Part shown: one piece after another, positions 52,550 through 61,071 of the stretch | How positions within the stretch are numbered: the first letter of the stretch is position 1 | Layout: every line of letters begins with the position of its first letter | DNA from: Paenarthrobacter aurescens | GTDB lineage: Bacteria; Actinomycetota; Actinomycetes; Actinomycetales; Micrococcaceae | Length of the DNA: 64,000 nt | Assembly (NCBI RefSeq): GCF_025421775.1 | Contig: NZ_JAOEFX010000007.1 | Coordinates: 1-64,000, forward strand | Direction of reading: 5' to 3' | Notes under the pieces: generated by a model | What the model saw: the letters and a program-made list of their open reading frames with translations, nothing else | What the model was told of the DNA's origin: nothing | Databases searched by the model: none | Translations under genes and position numbers: made by a program

Positions 52550-53208
52550 CCGACAACGAGGCCGGTGCTTGAGATAACCCGCAAGGTCTCATCGCGTGCG
52601 CCGATCACGTGATCGAAAGCGACCTTGGCCGCTTTCTCCGCATCCTTGGAAGCGATGGCTTCGACCAGGACCCGGTGGTTGGCGAGCGCCTCATCACGTC
52701 GTTCGGGAGCGTTGTTGGTGAAGTAGCGGTAGCGCTCAACCTGGCTGGCAATCTGCTCATGGAAGCGCAGGGCCCAGGAGTTCCCTGCGATCCTGGCTAC
52801 CGCAGCGTGCAGGGCAACTCCGTACTTCATGGCTTCGTCGGCGAAGTCCACCATCGCTGCGTTGCGGGCTACGATCCCCCGTAGTTCTTCGAGGTCCGCC
52901 GGACTCGCATTAGCGCACGCTTCACGTGCCATCAGTGATTCCAGGGCAGCACGGACGTCGTACAGCTCTGAAATCACCTTTTCATCCAGTGCCGGCACCA
53001 GCACTCCCCCGGTGGTTTGCTGCTCGAGCAAGCTCTCCGAAATCAAGCGTCGAATGGCCTCACGGAGGGGCGTGCGGCTGACCTGAAGGGCCGCCGCCAT
53101 GGCTGGTTCGTAGATGCGCTCACCCGGTTTCAGCTCGAGGCTGAGGATCCGGCGCTTCAACTCGCCGTAGACAAGATGCGCCCCCGTGTTTCGTGGTTGT
53201 TCAGCCAT
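52546..53208 (-). CDS. GntR/FadR-subfamily regulator
   Basis: The 220-residue protein has an N-terminal winged HTH (HLVYGELKRRILSLELKPGERI, SRTPLREAIRRL) and an FCD ligand domain in which Asp and His residues (DVRAALE, LHAAVARIAG, NHRVLVEAI) could bind a metal and an acid. It is the first gene of the MFS operon. An 18-bp dyad in its promoter fits a GntR operator, so negative autoregulation is likely. Confidence 0.9.
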   Translation of the reverse strand: MAEQPRNTGAHLVYGELKRRILSLELKPGERIYEPAMAAALQVSRTPLREAIRRLISESLLEQQTTGGVLVPALDEKVISELYDVRAALESLMAREACANASPADLEELRGIVARNAAMVDFADEAMKYGVALHAAVARIAGNSWALRFHEQIASQVERYRYFTNNAPERRDEALANHRVLVEAIASKDAEKAAKVAFDHVIGARDETLRVISSTGLVVG

Positions 53209-53235
53209 GTGGTTCCGCCCCGTGGAAAAGTGTAC

Positions 53236-53253
53236 TTGTATACATCTATACAA
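53236..53253 (-). promoter_or_regulatory. GntR-family operator
   Basis: TTGTATA-CATC-TATACAA is a perfect dyad with 7-bp arms (53236-53242, 53247-53253), of the TNGTNxACNA type used by FadR-subfamily GntR proteins. It overlaps a plausible -10 and is 28 bp before the GntR start. Confidence 0.82.
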
Positions 53254-53425
53254 CCACGGGTCAGCGCAGGGCAAAGTTGTTACACCTCTGACCACTTCTG
53301 ACTGACCACGAACGAGCGTGTTCGAGTGCCTTGTGACGCTCCCAACAGCCTCATAGTCTCGGCTTGCCGGGCCTTCCTGCGAAGCCCTGCACCATCACCC
53401 CGAACCCCGACGATGAGGTCCACCC

Positions 53426-56400
53426 ATGGCGTTTTCCGCGCGAAGAATCCGAAGGCCAGTGGCAGCACTGGCGGCAGCCGTCACAGCAGCCGCCGGCCTG
53501 GCACTCATGCCCGCAACCACACCACAAGCACAGGCAGACGACGCAACAGCGGTCACCATCACCCCGAACCCCGCCACCCGCGGCGAAGCGTTCGAAGGGT
53601 GGGGAACCAGCTTGGTGTGGTTCGCGAATGCGACGGCGGGCTACTCCCCCGAGCTGCGGGAGGAGCTGTACCAAAAGGTTTTCGGGGAGGACGGACTCAA
53701 CCTCAACATCGCCCGCTACAACGTGGGTGGCGGCAACGCGTCAGACGTCGCCAACTACCTCAACGACGGCAGCGCTGTAGAGGGATGGTGGAAGCCGGTG
53801 GCTGAAGCGCAACCCGGCCAGCCGGCGTCGAACCTTTACAACCCGGACGGATCCGTGGACAAGACGCAGGCCAACAAGCTCGCGTTCTTGGACGAGTGGG
53901 ATCCGGACGACCCAGCGTCCTACAACCCCGATGCCGACAAGAACCAGCGTTGGTGGGTGGAACGCCTCGCCGCAGACCAGCAGATCACCCACTGGGAAGC
54001 GTTCAGCAATTCCCCTCCGTGGTTCATGACCAAGAGCGGCTATGTGTCCGGCCAAGTGAACACCGCCAAGGGTGAGAATCTCCTGCCCGAAGCGGAAGCC
54101 AAGTTCGCCGCCTACATGAGGAACGCCGTCGAGCTCCTCGAAAAAGGCAGCGGCATCACTGTGGACACCATCGATCCGTTCAACGAGCCGAACTCGGGCT
54201 ACTGGGGCACGGACATCAATGCTGCCACCGGCAAGCCGCCCACCACGTACACGCAAAAGCAGGAGGGTGCGCTGATCTACCCGGCCGCCCAGGACCGCGT
54301 GACCAAGTTGCTGGCCGCTGAGCTCAAAAAGGGCACCACGGACGCCGTCATTTCCGCGATGGACGAGACCGACCCCAGCAAGTTCATGACCAACTGGAAC
54401 GGCTACAGCCAGGAAGCCAAGGACGCAGTGGCGCAGCTCAACGTCCACACCTACGGCACCAACGATCGTCGTCGGGTCCGCGACCTCGCCAGTTCCACCG
54501 ACAAGCCGCTATGGATGAGCGAGGTTGGCGGGTTCTGGACCGGCAACCCGGTGCTCGGCGACTCCACCAGCGGCTGGGACCGTTCGAACATCACCAACGG
54601 CCTGGGCATCGCCGGCCGGATGGTCAACGATCTCCGTGAACTCGACCCCAACGCGTGGGTCTTCTGGCAGCCCGTGGAGGACACGTATAAGCAGGAGAAG
54701 GCAGACAAGGGCTGGGGCTCCATCTACATCGACTTCGACTGCAATTACGAAGGCCGCGAAGGCTTCTCCAACCGCCGCATCAACGACGGCGCATCCCCGG
54801 AACAAGCCAAGTGCAAGGTCCTGACCAACCAGAAATACAACACCACCAGGAACTTCACGCACTACATCCGGCCCGGCGACTTCCTCATCCAGAACGACAA
54901 CGCCAAGACCGCCAGCGCCCTCCGCGCCGACGGCAACGGCGCAACGCTGGTGCACTTCAATGACACCCCGACGGCGGAAAAGGTCACCATCGATCTCAGC
55001 CGCTTCGGCAGCATCGCACCCGGCGCCAAGGTCACTCCCGTGGTCACCACGAAGTCACCTCTGGATGACATCGAGAAGAACGCACTCGTCAAGGGCGCGC
55101 CAGTCGCCGTCGACACGGCGGCCAAGTCCGCCACGCTTGAGGTACCTGCCGCGTCGGTGGTGACATTCGTCGTCGACGGCGTCAGTGGAGTTTCAGAGGA
55201 TGCCGCGCCTGTGCAGGACGGCCACAGCTACCACCTCAGCGGTGAAGCGAGCGGCAAGTACCTGACCGGGCGTGCGAACGGAACTGCATCGATCGAGGAC
55301 CTGGGCACCGACGCGGCAGGCGTAGCGCCGCAGATGTGGACGTTCAACGCCGTGGGTGCAGACGACGTCGCCAACGATCGCCGTTGGGTTGTTTCCAGCG
55401 CGGACGGGCGTGTTCTCACCGGCAACGGCGGTGTGCTGAACGGCAGCCAGAGCGGCGCGGCTTCACTCGCTTCCCTGACGTTGGACCAGGCCAAGACGAC
55501 TCCCTCTGCACAGTGGATTGTCACCACTGAGAACGGCAAGCAGTGGTCCCTGGTCAACGCGGGTGCCGCGATTGCCTTGCAGGTTTCGGGCAACCAGACA
55601 GCTGCGGGAACGTCCGTGGCGTTGGCATCCTCTACCGGCACCACCGCAACCGCCTCGGCAAGCCCGCACCAGGCATGGGCTTTCACGGACATTGCGGACT
55701 TGAAGCTCCTGGGTGTTTCGCCCGTTGAACTGAGCACACTCACCGGCGTTGCGCCTACCCTCCCTCCTACAGTGACTCCCCTGTATGAGGCGGGTCCGGG
55801 CAAGCCGCTGGCCGTTACCTGGTCCGCAGTTGATCCGTCTGTTTGGGAGAAGGACGGCAAGGTAACCCTCCGCGGATCCGGTGTTGATCCCTACGGCCAG
55901 GCTTTTGACGACGCTCTCCTCACTGTGACGGTTGGGCAGTACGTCGCCACAGATCCCGCATCCGTGACCGTGGGTGTTGGTTCCACACTGGCCTCGGTGC
56001 AGGCGGCTGCCCCGGTGACAGTCCCCGGCCAAATCGGCGACGGGCCCGCCCGCAACCCGATTCCTGTTACGTGGGACTGGGCTTCGTTGTCTGAATCTGC
56101 ACTGCAGACCGTCGGCTCGGTAACCATTCCTGGCAAGGCTGGCTCCCTGTCCGCGACACTCACCATCGTGGTAGTGGACCGGGTTCCCAGCAGCAACATC
56201 TGCAAGGACGACCCCGCCACGGCCGCGACCGCCAGTTACACCGAGGGCTCCTACATCGCGAAGAACACCTGCGATGCCAATGCCTCCACCCGATGGTCCA
56301 ACTGGGTCAGCGGCGGCCGTGCGGGTGACAACCTGAGCTACACCTTCGGCCGCGACTATACCGTTTCCTCCGTGACCGTCACGTCAGCGGAAAAGGCTGC

Positions 56401-56944
56401 GGCGAGCCTCAAGGTCCAGTACCAGGACGCCTCCGGAGCGTGGAAGGACACCTCAGCGGGAACCATCACGGGACTCTCGACTTCTGCGCCCACGACAGTT
56501 CGCTTCGACCCCGTCACCACCCGTGGGATCAGGGTCTCATTCGTGACCACGGCATCGTACACGAAGATTGCGGAGGTCGCCATCGCGGGTTCACGTTTGG
56601 CCGACTCCGGACTCGCCGACCTCGGCAGGCTCCTCGTCAATCAAGCGTCCGTCGTCGGCTTCGCCCCATCGACCACCGACTATCGGGTGCTGACCGCGAC
56701 GGCGACTCCCGCCGTCGTCGGCTACCCGCTGGACACGAACGCCAAGGTGACCGTCCAGCAGCCCACCGCTGAGAACCCGACGGCGGTAGTCACCGTGACA
56801 GCGCCGGACGGCACCACGAAGGAATATCGCGTGATCGTTTCAACCGGCAAGGACGCGTGCAAGAACGGTGGCTGGAAGACGAGCCCGTCGCCCGTGTTCA
56901 CGAATCAGGGGCAGTGCGTGAGCTACTTCGCGGCTGGGAAGTAG
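53426..56944 (+). CDS. Large secreted GH30 glycoside hydrolase (beta-1,6-galactanase-like)
   Basis: The 1172-residue protein has a secretion signal (about 1-40, hydrophobic AALAAAVTAAAGLALM). The GH30 catalytic barrel covers about 42-560: FEGWGTSLVWFAN, acid/base Glu254 in PFNEPNSG and nucleophile Glu366 in WMSEVGG. Then follow a ricin-type beta-trefoil (about 598-755), two Big_4-type Ig domains (765-925), an F5/8-C (discoidin) domain (about 928-1055), a cadherin-like domain (1065-1140) and a final CKNGGW...NQGQCVSYFAAGK tag. It probably degrades plant arabinogalactan side chains or similar glycans outside the cell. Confidence 0.88.
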   Translation: MAFSARRIRRPVAALAAAVTAAAGLALMPATTPQAQADDATAVTITPNPATRGEAFEGWGTSLVWFANATAGYSPELREELYQKVFGEDGLNLNIARYNVGGGNASDVANYLNDGSAVEGWWKPVAEAQPGQPASNLYNPDGSVDKTQANKLAFLDEWDPDDPASYNPDADKNQRWWVERLAADQQITHWEAFSNSPPWFMTKSGYVSGQVNTAKGENLLPEAEAKFAAYMRNAVELLEKGSGITVDTIDPFNEPNSGYWGTDINAATGKPPTTYTQKQEGALIYPAAQDRVTKLLAAELKKGTTDAVISAMDETDPSKFMTNWNGYSQEAKDAVAQLNVHTYGTNDRRRVRDLASSTDKPLWMSEVGGFWTGNPVLGDSTSGWDRSNITNGLGIAGRMVNDLRELDPNAWVFWQPVEDTYKQEKADKGWGSIYIDFDCNYEGREGFSNRRINDGASPEQAKCKVLTNQKYNTTRNFTHYIRPGDFLIQNDNAKTASALRADGNGATLVHFNDTPTAEKVTIDLSRFGSIAPGAKVTPVVTTKSPLDDIEKNALVKGAPVAVDTAAKSATLEVPAASVVTFVVDGVSGVSEDAAPVQDGHSYHLSGEASGKYLTGRANGTASIEDLGTDAAGVAPQMWTFNAVGADDVANDRRWVVSSADGRVLTGNGGVLNGSQSGAASLASLTLDQAKTTPSAQWIVTTENGKQWSLVNAGAAIALQVSGNQTAAGTSVALASSTGTTATASASPHQAWAFTDIADLKLLGVSPVELSTLTGVAPTLPPTVTPLYEAGPGKPLAVTWSAVDPSVWEKDGKVTLRGSGVDPYGQAFDDALLTVTVGQYVATDPASVTVGVGSTLASVQAAAPVTVPGQIGDGPARNPIPVTWDWASLSESALQTVGSVTIPGKAGSLSATLTIVVVDRVPSSNICKDDPATAATASYTEGSYIAKNTCDANASTRWSNWVSGGRAGDNLSYTFGRDYTVSSVTVTSAEKAAASLKVQYQDASGAWKDTSAGTITGLSTSAPTTVRFDPVTTRGIRVSFVTTASYTKIAEVAIAGSRLADSGLADLGRLLVNQASVVGFAPSTTDYRVLTATATPAVVGYPLDTNAKVTVQQPTAENPTAVVTVTAPDGTTKEYRVIVSTGKDACKNGGWKTSPSPVFTNQGQCVSYFAAGK

Positions 56945-56960
56945 GGACTTCTGAGATAGT

Positions 56961-56994
56961 GAGGCCCCTTGGGATTTTGATCCTGAGGGGCCTC
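56961..56994 (+). terminator. Terminator of the GH30 gene
   Basis: GAGGCCCCT (56961-56969) pairs with 56986-56994, and an inner GGAT/ATCC continues the stem. GCTGTGTTTT follows. It stands 16 bp after the stop codon. Confidence 0.85.
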
Positions 56995-57135
56995 GCTGTG
57001 TTTTCACCGACGTGGGATAAGCGCGCACAAATGAACAGCTACACAGCCTTTACTGTTATTTAGAGGTCGCTCTGGAAGTCTTGGATGAGGTAGATCGGCT
57101 GAATAGGCGGTTGGCCGCCAAAGCCGTCTGAGCTT

Positions 57136-57936
57136 TCAGCCGCGCACCCAGCGGTACGGCGTGGTCGTGGAGACCTTGAGCAGCCCGGATCGTTCCAGGA
57201 TGGGCCGCGAGAATTCGGTGGAATCGCTGTGGATGAGGGTCTTGCCCAGCTCGAGTGCGGCCTGCGCGCGGCGGGCCGTCAATGCCCGGTAAATCCCCCG
57301 GCCTCGCCATTCTTCCCTGGTGGCCCCGCCCCAGATACCGGCGAAGGCCGTGCCGGGCACTGGCTCCAAGCGTCCTGCGCTGACGATTTGTCCGTCCACC
57401 TCCGCCACCCACAACTGCATCCCGTCATCGAGGGAGAGGCGGTGCAGCAGGGCATCGGCCATCTCATCCGAGACCGGCTCGCCAAAGACCTCGTCCTGCA
57501 TCGCGCTCATGGCCCGCACGTCCGGCTCGTCCGTGACCTGCCGCAACGTCACGCCGTCGGGAAGTGGCACAGCTGTGCTTAAGGCCTGGGCTTCACCGAT
57601 CATGATCGACTCCGGCTCGTCCTGGGTGAAGCCGTTTTCGATCAACGCTTCGTGCAAACCCGGCGCGTGATCATGCCCGCGGGATTTCCATTCGACCCTG
57701 GTGATGCCAGGTTCTGCGCGGAAGTAGGCGGTTGCCTCGGCAACGAGCCGTCTGACGCTCTGTGCATCCGCGTCGCCCAGATCCTGGTACGTGACGAAGC
57801 CCCGCCCCTTCATGAAGGTCACCAGGCGCACGGGTCCATGCTGGGTCACTTTGAGGGCGCTCGGGGTCTCGGCGTCGGTGCGGAGGTCCTGGTCATATGC
57901 CGCGAGGAAGCGTGCTCGATCGTCGGTTTGGCTCAT
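57136..57936 (-). CDS. Double GNAT acetyltransferase-like protein
   Basis: The 266-residue protein has an N-terminal degenerate GNAT part (VEWKSRGHDHAPGLHEALIENGF) and a C-terminal functional GNAT domain with WVAEVDGQIVSAGRL and the acetyl-CoA loop GGATREEWRGRGIYRAL (R/Q-x-x-G-x-G/A). Its substrate is unknown. It follows the GH30 terminator in the opposite direction. Confidence 0.87.
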   Translation of the reverse strand: MSQTDDRARFLAAYDQDLRTDAETPSALKVTQHGPVRLVTFMKGRGFVTYQDLGDADAQSVRRLVAEATAYFRAEPGITRVEWKSRGHDHAPGLHEALIENGFTQDEPESIMIGEAQALSTAVPLPDGVTLRQVTDEPDVRAMSAMQDEVFGEPVSDEMADALLHRLSLDDGMQLWVAEVDGQIVSAGRLEPVPGTAFAGIWGGATREEWRGRGIYRALTARRAQAALELGKTLIHSDSTEFSRPILERSGLLKVSTTTPYRWVRG

Positions 57937-57964
57937 CCCGCGAGCCTACTGCAGGGGTGGGCTC

Positions 57965-57989
57965 GCCCGATTCGATGGCTTGCTGCACA
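57965..57989. repeat. Dispersed repeat, copy 2 (partial)
   Basis: GCCCGATTCGATGGCTTGCT and the next five bases match, in reverse complement, the right arm and flank of the palindromic element at 28646-28670 with 2 mismatches in 25. The partner arm is not seen here. It sits in the gap between the GNAT start and the DUF2264 stop. Confidence 0.72.
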
Positions 57990-58018
57990 CTGTGCCGCGC
58001 GCACGGCCCGTTCCGCAG

Positions 58019-59920
58019 CTAGGCGTCGAATTGGGCACGCCACAGCCGGGAGAGCTCCACGGATGCGCCGTCATGGAAAACGAACCGGCCGCCTCCTTCC
58101 CCCGCAACAAACGTGACACCCGTATCCGCCGAAGCACCTCCCTCACCAGCGAGGACGACGACGGCGGCGTAGTCGCCGTCGTGCGCGGTTCCCGAGGTTC
58201 CCACCCATGGAATGGTGAGCTCCGATCCCATGGGGTGCGCGCCGGAGCGGACGAACGTTCCGGAGATGTCCAGCGCCAAGCCAAACCCCGGCACAGCCAC
58301 CACCGAGCTCGCAACGGAAGACGCAGCGTCCACCGGCCAACCTCCAATGCGGAGAGAAGCGCCCGCAGCACCAGCATCGGAAATGCGGACCAGCCGGAGT
58401 TCAACGGCGCCCCGTGTCACCGAAAGAACCGTCACGGAGGGTCCAGGCGTTGCAATGCCTGCTACGCCACTGCCGTGATCGGGACCGGCGTCGGGGTCGG
58501 GTTCGATCCAGTGCGCGGTGAACCGGGAAGCACCCACTTGGACCCCGCCCTCAGAGAAGGAACCCAGGTATTCGAACCCCGTCCGATGCGTCAAACGGCC
58601 AGTGGAATCAACGAACACCACTGCGTTGTCCCGCGACTCCGGGGAAAGGTCGGGGAACGTGTGGGTGGAGTACCCGATCCGCGCGTACAAGGGCGAATCA
58701 GCCACCAAAGCACCCACAACAGCGTGGTCCGTCGCGTGGTTCCGGATCCGGACAAGGCCGTCGGCACGAGTCCCATCCACCTGCCATCCCGGGGCAGCGA
58801 CGAGCCGCTGTGTGTCGGCAACCTCCACGGGAAGCGGAGCCTCCACGGCAGTCCACACCCGGTGATCGGCAGGCAGCGCCAAGCCGAGCATCCCCTTTGC
58901 CGCCCAATACGGTGACCCTGCGCCGGAGTAGGCCTGCTTCATCCCGGCGAACTCGCCGTGCCAGCCGATGGACAGCAACCCATCGTCAGTGATCGAGCCA
59001 TGGCGGGCAAAGTAATCGAGCATCCCGGATGCTGCCCGGCGGCTCAGCCCCGGGGCCAAGCGGGTGTGCCCGGACAGCTCCCCCACCCAGAATGGCGCGG
59101 CGGCCGCGAACCGGTAGATCAGGCTACGGCCCTGAATGAGCGGGGCACCGTTCGCGCCAACAAGGTAGGCGGCATCGTCCAGGAAGTCTGCCAGCCGGTC
59201 GCCGTCGAGCGTCTTCCGGGCGGCAACGCGCGGATCGTCAGGCGCCATGAGTGCCCAGAGCTGCGGGTAAACCTGGAACGCCCAGCCGACGTAGTGGTCG
59301 TACGCGCGTTCGGGACCGTCTGCGAACCAGCCGCCGCCCCGGTAGAGCGAGTCATGGATGGCGAGTCCGGCGTCGATGTCCTCGTCGGAGTACCGTCCGC
59401 CCACGGATGCCAGGAACGTCTCCACCACAATCTGGAACCACACCCAGTTGATGGGCGGGTACTCCTCCCCGATCACGGTTTCGAACCACGCAATGAGCTG
59501 CTCCTGGACGCGTTCGGGCAGCTTGTCCCACAGGACGTCGCGGGTCAGCGCCAGGCCAACAGCCAACGACGCCGCCTCGACCTTCGCCTGCCCCAGCTCG
59601 CCTGGCGTCGGCCAGCGGTCAGGGTTGGCGGGGTTGGTCCCGGCATCGAGGCCGGCGGCGTACCACTCGGCGATCCACCCGGTGCTGGCCGGCTCGCCCG
59701 CAATCCGGAAGGAAGCCAGCAGGAAGGTCCGGGCGAAGGCTTCCAGCGAATCACTCCGCGGGCCGTAACGACTGTTGACGCCCGGCAGGTGGATGTTGGC
59801 GTGGTCCTCGGTGCCGAAGTGATGCGCAGACCGCAGGAGGTGGTCCGCATAGGCGCACCAATGCTCGCGGGTCAGGCCCGTGTAGGGCGACAACGAGTGA
59901 TCCAAAGGGGGCAAAAGCAT
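58019..59920 (-). CDS. DUF2264 protein (carbohydrate-active)
   Basis: The 633-residue protein matches DUF2264. The N-terminal (alpha/alpha) barrel has YGPRSDSLEAFARTFLLASF, PINWVWFQIVVETFLA and GGGWFADGPERAYDHYVGWAFQVY; a C-terminal beta-sandwich follows (about 380-633). The layout resembles polysaccharide-lyase or uronyl-hydrolase-like enzymes. It is the third gene of a leftward cluster (heparinase-like, regulator, DUF2264) and overlaps the regulator stop by 1 bp. No signal peptide is seen. Confidence 0.87.
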   Translation of the reverse strand: MLLPPLDHSLSPYTGLTREHWCAYADHLLRSAHHFGTEDHANIHLPGVNSRYGPRSDSLEAFARTFLLASFRIAGEPASTGWIAEWYAAGLDAGTNPANPDRWPTPGELGQAKVEAASLAVGLALTRDVLWDKLPERVQEQLIAWFETVIGEEYPPINWVWFQIVVETFLASVGGRYSDEDIDAGLAIHDSLYRGGGWFADGPERAYDHYVGWAFQVYPQLWALMAPDDPRVAARKTLDGDRLADFLDDAAYLVGANGAPLIQGRSLIYRFAAAAPFWVGELSGHTRLAPGLSRRAASGMLDYFARHGSITDDGLLSIGWHGEFAGMKQAYSGAGSPYWAAKGMLGLALPADHRVWTAVEAPLPVEVADTQRLVAAPGWQVDGTRADGLVRIRNHATDHAVVGALVADSPLYARIGYSTHTFPDLSPESRDNAVVFVDSTGRLTHRTGFEYLGSFSEGGVQVGASRFTAHWIEPDPDAGPDHGSGVAGIATPGPSVTVLSVTRGAVELRLVRISDAGAAGASLRIGGWPVDAASSVASSVVAVPGFGLALDISGTFVRSGAHPMGSELTIPWVGTSGTAHDGDYAAVVVLAGEGGASADTGVTFVAGEGGGRFVFHDGASVELSRLWRAQFDA

Positions 59921-61071
59921 CAGAGCGAATCCTCCAGCAGAACGTCAGCAACCCCTCGAGGCGCACCCAGCGACGAATCCCGGACAATCAGCTCAGGGTT
60001 CAGGTCAATGCGATGCACTGGGCGCATCCTTCCTTCGGCCAGGCGGGCAGCCATGAGTTGCACAGCAACCTTGCCGACATAGTTTTTGGGAGGCCGCACA
60101 GCAGAGATGGCGGGCTCGGCGAGGTAGGCCACTTCGTCGTCGTATCCCACGATCGCCATGCTGCCGGGAACGTCCACACCGCGGTCCACGCAGTGCTGCA
60201 CGAACGCCACGGCCTGGGTGTCGGAGTGCACCAGCATGGCAGTGGTCCCTGTGGAGCGGCACAGCTCCAGGACGTGATCGAAGTGCTTGGCACGGTCGCC
60301 GTTGTCCAGCTTGGCCGAGTCCTCGTGGATGGACTTTTCCAGCGGAATCTTCAAAGCGGCCAAGGCCTGCTTCCACCCGCGGACCACATGCGGGCTGGTG
60401 GGACTGGTGGAATCCGTGAGGCACCCGATCATCCGGTGCCCCTCTTGCCACAGATGGCGCACGGCCATTCCGGCACCGAATGAGTGATCCGTCGCCACCC
60501 ACTCAAGGCGGTGCGACGGGATCTCCAGCGGCGCCCGACGTTCAGCCATGACGACTGGAATGGGCAGGGCGTTAAGCCAGCGGAGCAGCTCCTTGCCATG
60601 GTCCCCGCTCATGTCCGGAGCCACGATCAATCCGTCGATGTTCTGGGTGTCCAGCAATGCCTGGACCTGGCGACGGTTGTCTGCAGCGTCATAGGCGGAG
60701 CCGCGGACCAGGATCCGGAGATTTTGCACTTCGGCCTCACCTCGGGCACCGGAAATCACCTGGGGCCAGTAATAGTCCAGCGACGGAACCACCATGCCGA
60801 TGGAGTAGCTGTGGGCCGACGGCCTACCTACGGACACGGAACGGTCCAGCGGGCTGGGCAGCGTCGCACCGCCGTGGACACGGGACACAAGGCCTTCGTC
60901 GGCGAGGGTGTTAACGTCGCGCCGGATGGTCAGCTCACTGACGCCCAGCTTCGCGGCGATATCGCGGACGGTGATGGCGCCATGCGCGCGCAACTCCTCC
61001 ATCAGCCGCTCACGTCGTTGCAGGGAAAACAGCGACTTTCCGGCGGTTTCCGGGGTCTGTTCGGAACTCAT
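59920..61071 (-). CDS. Hybrid regulator: DeoR HTH plus LacI-type sugar domain
   Basis: The 383-residue protein has a DeoR-type HTH (RRERLMEELRAHGAITVRD, LGVSELTIRRDVNTLADEG, then RVHGGATL) joined to a periplasmic-binding-like ligand domain (about 95-375: YSIGMVVPSLDYYWPQVISGA, IVGYDDEVAYLAEPAISAVRPP). This mix of a GlpR/DeoR head and a LacI/GalR body is unusual compared with either parent family. It overlaps the heparinase-like gene by 4 bp and the DUF2264 gene by 1 bp, so it regulates its own operon. Confidence 0.9.
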   Translation of the reverse strand: MSSEQTPETAGKSLFSLQRRERLMEELRAHGAITVRDIAAKLGVSELTIRRDVNTLADEGLVSRVHGGATLPSPLDRSVSVGRPSAHSYSIGMVVPSLDYYWPQVISGARGEAEVQNLRILVRGSAYDAADNRRQVQALLDTQNIDGLIVAPDMSGDHGKELLRWLNALPIPVVMAERRAPLEIPSHRLEWVATDHSFGAGMAVRHLWQEGHRMIGCLTDSTSPTSPHVVRGWKQALAALKIPLEKSIHEDSAKLDNGDRAKHFDHVLELCRSTGTTAMLVHSDTQAVAFVQHCVDRGVDVPGSMAIVGYDDEVAYLAEPAISAVRPPKNYVGKVAVQLMAARLAEGRMRPVHRIDLNPELIVRDSSLGAPRGVADVLLEDSL

